From assembly GCA_937995505.1 (NCBI GenBank), contig CALKJV010000167.1, forward strand, positions 1 to 7,230: 7,230 nt of DNA, given 5' to 3'. The notes under the pieces are model-generated. The model had not been told where the DNA came from. It searched no databases and was given only the letters and a program-made list of their open reading frames with translations. The stretch comes from an uncultured Bacteroidia bacterium. Lineage in GTDB: Bacteria > Bacteroidota > Bacteroidia > SpSt-205. Made by a program: the position numbers and the translations under genes. The stretch's first letter is position 1. Each line of letters begins with the position of its first letter. This document shows positions 1 through 4,462 of this stretch, piece by piece.

Positions 1-1
1 C

Positions 2-1510
2 GTAGAATATCTCTCGCGCTCGCTGCGGTATCTCCAGCTGGTGCCAGACCTGGCGTTCTTTTATGGGCAAGCCCTGGCCAATCTGGGTTCGCTTTTTGGA
101 GAGTTAGAGCAGTTTAGCCTCGCGCGAGAATACCACGAGAAAGCCATAAAAATCTACGAAGACCTGAAGGCGCAGCGTGGCATGCTGTTTTCGCTGATCA
201 GCTTGGGGGGGCTTGCTCAGATAACGCAAGACTATGCAATGGGCGAGCAATATCTAGCCAAAGCGTTAGATATTGCTTCTGAGCTTGGGGAGGAAGACCT
301 CGTGGCTCGGGTGCTTTTAGCGCAGGCCCAGTTGTACAATGAGATGGGGCGACACGAAGAGGCCTTAGGTCTTTTAGATCGAGCGGAAAAGCTCACTAGC
401 ACCATCCAAAACGAGAGCCTGGAACTGCATGTATGGGCGGCCATGATGGAGGCTCAGTTGGCGCTTGGTCTTTTAGACCGGGCCCATGAGAGCGCCCAGC
501 GCATAGAGGGCCTACGAAAGAAGATCTCAAGTGGAGTCATAGATTACTTCTTTCCCGAACTTCAGGCCCGCCTTGCAGAAAAGTTAGGGAACTACCGCGA
601 GGCTTACGAGCGGTACAAAGAGTACACGCAAAATCGCTTCAAAGTCCAGCGGGCCATCAATCAGAATCTCCTCTCCGCTCTTGACCGAATCCTAAGAGAA
701 GATATCTTAGGCGCGCAAAAGGAAGCGGCTGCCGACGTGGCTGTGGCGCGCCGTATTCAGGAGGTGCTTTTGCATGGTGAGCCTGAGCTAAAAGCTATCT
801 TCCCAGAAAGTGTATACTGGCTCCAACCCAAGGGAATTGTAAGTGGAGATTTTGTCTGGGTAGGCCGAGGAAAAGAGGGCGCCCAAATTCTTGCTGCAGT
901 GGATGCCTCGGGGGCGGGCGTCTCGGCTGCTATGCTTTCTACCATAGCTCATACGCTCCTGTATGAGATTGTCACGGTGCGCGGCGTTACTGACCCTGGT
1001 CGCATCCTAAGCCAGATGCACAAAAGTCTGCTGGACCTTCTGTACCCTACCGCTAAGTCCAGAGCCCCAGAACTGGAAAATATGCAAGCGGAGGGCTTTC
1101 AAGTGGGGGTATGTACGGTCTTTCCTAGTTTAGGCGAGGTGCACTATGCGGGGGCGGTCCTGCCGCTGTGGGTCTATAATCCCGTCTTAGGATGGGAGCA
1201 GCTTACAGCGGATAAGCGTTTCATCGGCCAAAAGCTGGAAACCGAAGGCAATGCCCCTCGCCTCTATACCAGCACTATTATTCCCGTAGAGAAGCAGTGG
1301 GTACTGGCTTTTCTCACCGATGGCTGGGAGCGGCAGGCGCGAGCTTCCGATGGCAAACGCTACGGCCGCAGCACCCTACGCGAATTTTTAGCTGCCAATC
1401 CTCCTAAAAATCTCTCCGAATGGCTAGAGACCCTGCGGCACGAGTTTGAGCGCTGGCGAGGGGGGGCTACCTTGACCGATGATGTGCTGCTGGTAGCCGT
1501 GCGGCTATGA
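2..1510 (+). CDS. TPR-repeat protein with C-terminal SpoIIE/PP2C-type serine/threonine phosphatase domain (5' end outside window)
   Basis: Probable cytoplasmic signalling phosphatase of the SpoIIE/RsbU (PP2C-like, Mg/Mn-dependent) group, which typically dephosphorylates anti-sigma-factor antagonists; the TPR part would bind a partner. The frame is open from base 2 (VEYLSRSLRYLQL...), and these residues read as a TPR helix, so the GTG at 41 is probably internal and the gene starts upstream. Counting from that GTG, residues about 7-197 form roughly five TPR-like helix pairs of about 40 residues. A helical linker (about 198-235) follows, then the phosphatase domain (about 231-489). Likely metal-binding acidic residues are all present: D270 in VSGDF, D288 in DASGAG, D427 in LTDGW and D480/D481 in LTDDVLLVAV at the end. 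Bacteroidota relatives usually read DCTGHGVPGAF where this one reads DASGAGVSAAM. No membrane segment is visible in the part present. The stop overlaps the next start (ATGA). The family call is strong; the partner is unknown. Confidence 0.9.
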   Translation, partial: VEYLSRSLRYLQLVPDLAFFYGQALANLGSLFGELEQFSLAREYHEKAIKIYEDLKAQRGMLFSLISLGGLAQITQDYAMGEQYLAKALDIASELGEEDLVARVLLAQAQLYNEMGRHEEALGLLDRAEKLTSTIQNESLELHVWAAMMEAQLALGLLDRAHESAQRIEGLRKKISSGVIDYFFPELQARLAEKLGNYREAYERYKEYTQNRFKVQRAINQNLLSALDRILREDILGAQKEAAADVAVARRIQEVLLHGEPELKAIFPESVYWLQPKGIVSGDFVWVGRGKEGAQILAAVDASGAGVSAAMLSTIAHTLLYEIVTVRGVTDPGRILSQMHKSLLDLLYPTAKSRAPELENMQAEGFQVGVCTVFPSLGEVHYAGAVLPLWVYNPVLGWEQLTADKRFIGQKLETEGNAPRLYTSTIIPVEKQWVLAFLTDGWERQARASDGKRYGRSTLREFLAANPPKNLSEWLETLRHEFERWRGGATLTDDVLLVAVRL

Positions 1511-2190
1511 GAGCGCTACGGAGTACCTCGCTCCTCAAAAGCCTAATTCTCTGGTTCGGCGTGGGGGCTCTCCTGGCGCAAGAGCCCCCGGTGTACCAGC
1601 TGTCTGGGCTCGTGGTCAGTGCTACTACGGGGGAGCCTGTGCCTTTCGTGAGCATTCGGGTGGGGCGTACCCGCCGTGGTACCGTAGCCAATGCCGATGG
1701 ATTCTATAGTTTACCTGTCGTGCGGGGCGATACGCTGCTTTTTTCTGCCTTAGGCTTCAAGAAAGCTCGGTTTATCCTTGATGAGTACCTCAAAGCCTAC
1801 ACCGGCGACACAAGCCAGGGCTTTCTCTATGCGGTGCACTATCTCGTAGAAGACACAATTGAACTGCCGGCCGTGCGCATTTCGGCTATCCGTACGCCCG
1901 AGGAACTCAAAACCGCCCTCCTCAATATCCCCTTAGAGACGCAGACCCAAGCCGCCCGAGACAATGTAAGTCCCGAACTGATTGCGTACTTTTTAGAGAA
2001 CTTGCCCTTAGACCCGCAGGAACGCATAAAGGTCGCTCAGCAGCGCTACAGAGATTTATACTTCCAGAGTACTCTGCGTCCGGTGTATCCCATCTTAGAC
2101 CCGATAGCCGCTTATCGCCTCGTACAGTACCTCTCCGAAAAAGCCAAAGTCAAGCGAGAGAAAATCTACGACTACTGGCGAGACGACTGA
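1507..2190 (+). CDS. Exported protein with carboxypeptidase-like regulatory (CarboxypepD_reg-like) domain
   Basis: A 227-residue protein with a Sec signal peptide: basic start MRALR, hydrophobic core about residues 12-24 (SLILWFGVGALLA), probable cleavage near ALLA-QE. Residues about 30-95 match the beta-sandwich regulatory domain common at the N-terminus of Bacteroidota outer-membrane proteins: LSGLVVSATTGEPVPFVSIRV, then GTVANADGFYSL, then GDTLLFSALGFKK. No TonB plug or barrel follows. The remaining about 130 residues (including TIELPAVRISA, NLPLDPQERIKV and DPIAAYRLVQYL) are helical and charged with no recognised enzyme motif. Small proteins of this layout are common in Bacteroidota and mostly uncharacterised; a periplasmic or surface location is inferred. 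The ATG lies within the stop of the phosphatase gene, so translational coupling is likely. The last 19 bp overlap the 3' end of the convergent minus-strand gene. Confidence 0.85.
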   Translation: MRALRSTSLLKSLILWFGVGALLAQEPPVYQLSGLVVSATTGEPVPFVSIRVGRTRRGTVANADGFYSLPVVRGDTLLFSALGFKKARFILDEYLKAYTGDTSQGFLYAVHYLVEDTIELPAVRISAIRTPEELKTALLNIPLETQTQAARDNVSPELIAYFLENLPLDPQERIKVAQQRYRDLYFQSTLRPVYPILDPIAAYRLVQYLSEKAKVKREKIYDYWRDD

Positions 2191-2939
2191 GCGATATCCT
2201 TCTGGATATACTCTGTGAGGGTCTGGTAGAGGAGGGCGAGGGAGGGATATTCACGCTGTAAGGTGCTTAGGTGTTTTTCTAGGGTGAGGGTATCTCGGCG
2301 CACGGCAGGGCCGGTCTGGGCGATTTCTGGCAGAAGCTGTTTGAGTTTCTCTAAGACCTGCTGAGCTAAGGGCAGGAAGGTGCGCCAGCTTCCCACCGGC
2401 TGGGCTACTCGGTCTGCCGCATGAAAAAGCGCATTGAGGAAGTTTGCGGTAAATACAGCCCCAATGTGCAAGCGCAGCCGCTCTTCACTAGAGGCGGGCA
2501 GGACCCTCTCTGCGGTGCCGCTAAGGAGACAAGCATGGGCTTCTGCGGTAGGTACGCCCTCCCAGAAGATCGGAAACTCCCCCCACGGCACAGGCTGCCC
2601 CACTGTGAAGCTGTAGAGAGGGTAAATTACCCCTGCTTGCTGGGGGTAAAGGGCTCGGAGTAGGTCTAGGGAAACCGAACCCGCTGTATGGTAAAGAGGC
2701 GCCCCCACCGGCCAAAAAACCTGAAGTGCCTGTGCCGTAGCTGCAATCTGACTGTCTTTGGTGCATAAAAAGCCGGCCCTTACTTTTTCCCAAGGGGCTG
2801 CCTCCCAGCTACTTGCAGTCTGAACGGGTATGGAGATTTTCTGATATGGTCGGTGTACGAGCAGTACAGACTCGCCCAGCTTATGTAAGCGTAGGGCGAT
2901 GGCCTGGCCTACGGCTCCGGCCCCCACGATAAGCCACAT
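2172..2939 (-). CDS. Rossmann-fold NAD(P)-binding protein with DUF2520 domain
   Basis: A 255-residue cytoplasmic protein related to the ProC/ketopantoate-reductase-like dehydrogenases. The dinucleotide-binding motif GAGAVG is at residues 6-11, directly after the first strand (MWLIV), which fixes the start at 2939. The family's conserved stations follow in order: HTAGS (84-88; relatives often HTSGS), YPLYSF (106-111; relatives often YPLQTF), LHIGAVFTANFLN (157-169), and AQTGPAVRRD (207-216) with a later KHL (221-223). The C-terminal half is the all-helical DUF2520 domain. Length is normal for the family and all core motifs are intact, so it is probably a functional reductase or dehydrogenase, but the substrate of DUF2520 proteins is not established to my knowledge. 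It is divergent from the lyase gene with only 27 bp between start codons, and its stop lies inside the neighbouring convergent gene. No partner in the window explains its role. Confidence 0.88.
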   Translation of the reverse strand: MWLIVGAGAVGQAIALRLHKLGESVLLVHRPYQKISIPVQTASSWEAAPWEKVRAGFLCTKDSQIAATAQALQVFWPVGAPLYHTAGSVSLDLLRALYPQQAGVIYPLYSFTVGQPVPWGEFPIFWEGVPTAEAHACLLSGTAERVLPASSEERLRLHIGAVFTANFLNALFHAADRVAQPVGSWRTFLPLAQQVLEKLKQLLPEIAQTGPAVRRDTLTLEKHLSTLQREYPSLALLYQTLTEYIQKDIAQSSRQ

Positions 2940-2966
2940 AACCCAAACTTGCGTACTTTGTAGGAA
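2940..2966. promoter_or_regulatory. 27-bp divergent intergenic region, possible back-to-back promoters with leaderless starts
   Basis: This short gap must hold the 5' signals of both flanking genes unless promoters lie in the coding regions. Each strand has a sequence resembling the Bacteroidota -7 element (TAnnTTTG). On the minus strand CAAGTTTG (complement of 2944-2951) ends 4 nt before the ATG at 2939. On the plus strand TACTTTG (2954-2960), one base shorter than consensus, ends 6 nt before the ATG at 2967. No TTG-type -33 element is seen at the expected spacing on either strand, and no Shine-Dalgarno is well placed: AGGA at 2962-2965 is only 1 nt from the ATG. If the boxes are real, transcripts would start at or next to the start codons. 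The match is weak and could be chance. Confidence 0.3.
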
Positions 2967-4406
2967 ATGTCTGCCTTATCTGCACAGGGGCGGCCCGTGG
3001 AGGCGGTCTTAGCTGAGCTGGATCAGCTTAAAGCCCACGACATAGATAGCCATGGGAGCCGCTTGTGGAGCTTGGTGTATTATCACAGCCCTGAGGTGCA
3101 TCGTCTGGCGCAGGAAGCGTACGCCCGCTACATCTCTGAGAATGCACTCAATCCCCTGGCTTTTCCCAGTCTGCGGCGCATGGAGAATGCGATTCTTTCG
3201 GCGGTAAAGCAGCTTCTACATTGCCCCTCGGGGGGTGGAGGTACGATGACCAGTGGCGGTACAGAGAGTATCTTTTTAGCGCTAAAGGCGGCACGGGATT
3301 GGGCCCGGGCCCAAAAGCCCCATATCAGCACCCCTGAAGTGATTGCGCCTCTCTCAGCACATCCCGCTTTTGATAAGGCGGCGCATTACCTGGGGCTTCG
3401 GCTCATCCATACGCCCCTTACCTCCGAGGGCGCTGCGGATGTCGCAGCTATGGAAGCCGCTATCTCAGACCGAACGATTCTGCTGGTGGGTTCGGCGCCC
3501 TCTTACCCCCACGGCGTAATAGACCCTATCCCTGCCATTGCTCAGCTGGCTACCGCTCGGGGGCTTTTGTGTCATGTGGATGCCTGTGTGGGAGGTTTTA
3601 TCTTGCCCTTCCTGGAAAGGCTTGGGGTAGAGGTGCCGCCGTTTGACTTTCGGGTACCAGGCGTCACAAGCCTTTCCGTAGACCTGCACAAGTACGGCTA
3701 CACGCCGAAGGGCGCTTCGGTAGTTCTGTATCGGGAACGGGCTTTGCGGCGCTATCAGTTTTTTGTGTACGGAGGTTGGCCGGGGGGAATTTATGCTTCG
3801 GCAAGCTTTTCAGGGACGCGTTCCGCGGGGGCCATAGCGGCGGCATGGGCTATCTTACAGCATTTGGGAGAGGCAGGCTTTACAGAAGCAGCCCGAGCGG
3901 CTTGGGAAGCCACCCAACGTCTCCGAGCCGCCGTAGAAGAGACCCCTGGCTTGTATATTATTGGTCGGCCGGAAGCTACAATTTTAGCTATCGGGGCGCA
4001 TCCACCGCTAGATGTGTATGCGCTTGGCGACCTTTTGGCGCAGCGGGGCTGGCACTTAGACCGACAGCAGTTGCCGCCGAGCTTGCACCTTACGATTACA
4101 GCGGGACATGCACGGGTAGTAGAAGAGTTTGCAAAAGACCTGCAAGAGTGCGCAGCCCAGCTGCATCAGCAGTCTCGCAGAGCCCCTTGGCAGCGCCGTC
4201 TCGGGCGAGCAGCCTTGCGTACTGGCTTAGCGGTATTGCCAGAACGGTGGGTACGCACCATGGCCCGCTGGATAGGCAAAACCGCCCAAACTGATCGCCC
4301 CCCTCGCCGCACCGCCGCCCTCTACGGCATGATGGCTTCCCTGCCAAACCAAGGCTCCGTAGAAAAGCTCGTAGAGGACTTTCTAGACCAAACCCTGAGT
4401 CACTGA
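2967..4406 (+). CDS. PLP-dependent lyase/decarboxylase of the sphingosine-1-phosphate lyase family
   Basis: A 479-residue fold-type I PLP enzyme of the group II decarboxylase superfamily, closest by motif to sphingosine-1-phosphate lyase, which cleaves a long-chain-base phosphate to a fatty aldehyde and phosphoethanolamine. In order: NALNPLAFPSLRRMEN (substrate-entry region), MTSGGTES (T95-S101, phosphate-binding loop), SAPSYPHGVIDPI (from S176), HVDACVGGF (H203, D205; the Asp contacts the PLP ring nitrogen), and DLHKYGYTPKGAS, where K242 should form the Schiff base. WPGGIYASASFSGTRSAG and the C-terminal ALYGMMASLPNQG are also family features. There is no N-terminal membrane helix, unlike the eukaryotic enzyme, so it is probably cytosolic. 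A basic stretch at about 403-440 might touch membranes (inference). An in-frame TAG at 2961-2963 rules out an earlier start. The family also includes enzymes annotated as glutamate or tyrosine decarboxylase, so the exact substrate is open. Confidence 0.9.
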   Translation: MSALSAQGRPVEAVLAELDQLKAHDIDSHGSRLWSLVYYHSPEVHRLAQEAYARYISENALNPLAFPSLRRMENAILSAVKQLLHCPSGGGGTMTSGGTESIFLALKAARDWARAQKPHISTPEVIAPLSAHPAFDKAAHYLGLRLIHTPLTSEGAADVAAMEAAISDRTILLVGSAPSYPHGVIDPIPAIAQLATARGLLCHVDACVGGFILPFLERLGVEVPPFDFRVPGVTSLSVDLHKYGYTPKGASVVLYRERALRRYQFFVYGGWPGGIYASASFSGTRSAGAIAAAWAILQHLGEAGFTEAARAAWEATQRLRAAVEETPGLYIIGRPEATILAIGAHPPLDVYALGDLLAQRGWHLDRQQLPPSLHLTITAGHARVVEEFAKDLQECAAQLHQQSRRAPWQRRLGRAALRTGLAVLPERWVRTMARWIGKTAQTDRPPRRTAALYGMMASLPNQGSVEKLVEDFLDQTLSH

Positions 4407-4426
4407 GGCTCTTTGCCCTGAGACTC

Positions 4427-4457
4427 TTGGAGTGCTGCCCAGAAACTTGTACCTTAG
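4427..4457 (+). promoter_or_regulatory. Possible Bacteroidota-type promoter upstream of the lamin-tail protein
   Basis: In the 56-bp gap after the lyase stop, TTG at 4427-4429 is followed 20 bp later by TACCTTAG at 4450-4457. This resembles the Bacteroidota primary sigma-factor pattern (TTTG or TTG, 19-21 bp, TAnnTTTG), with five of six fixed bases matching in the -7 box. The box ends 5 nt before the proposed GTG start at 4463, so transcription would begin at about the start codon. The match is by eye and a chance occurrence is possible; the downstream gene could instead be read through from the lyase gene. Confidence 0.3.
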
Positions 4458-4462
4458 CCCTC

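Noticed and set aside
41..43. GTG as the true start of the phosphatase gene
   Set aside because: The frame is open back to the window edge and the upstream residues continue a TPR-like helix, so the gene most likely begins outside the window.
2421..2793. Several short frames on both strands opposite or within the DUF2520 gene
   Set aside because: All overlap conserved DUF2520 coding sequence and show no recognisable domain.
3776..4294. 172-residue plus-strand open frame in another phase
   Set aside because: Fully inside the lyase gene, whose frame carries clear family motifs; the alternative product is low-complexity Arg/Ser/Gly/Ala with no motif.
4397..4426. Inverted repeat GAGTC...GACTC after the lyase stop as a terminator
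   Set aside because: Only 5 bp of stem with a long loop and no T-run directly after it; too weak to call.
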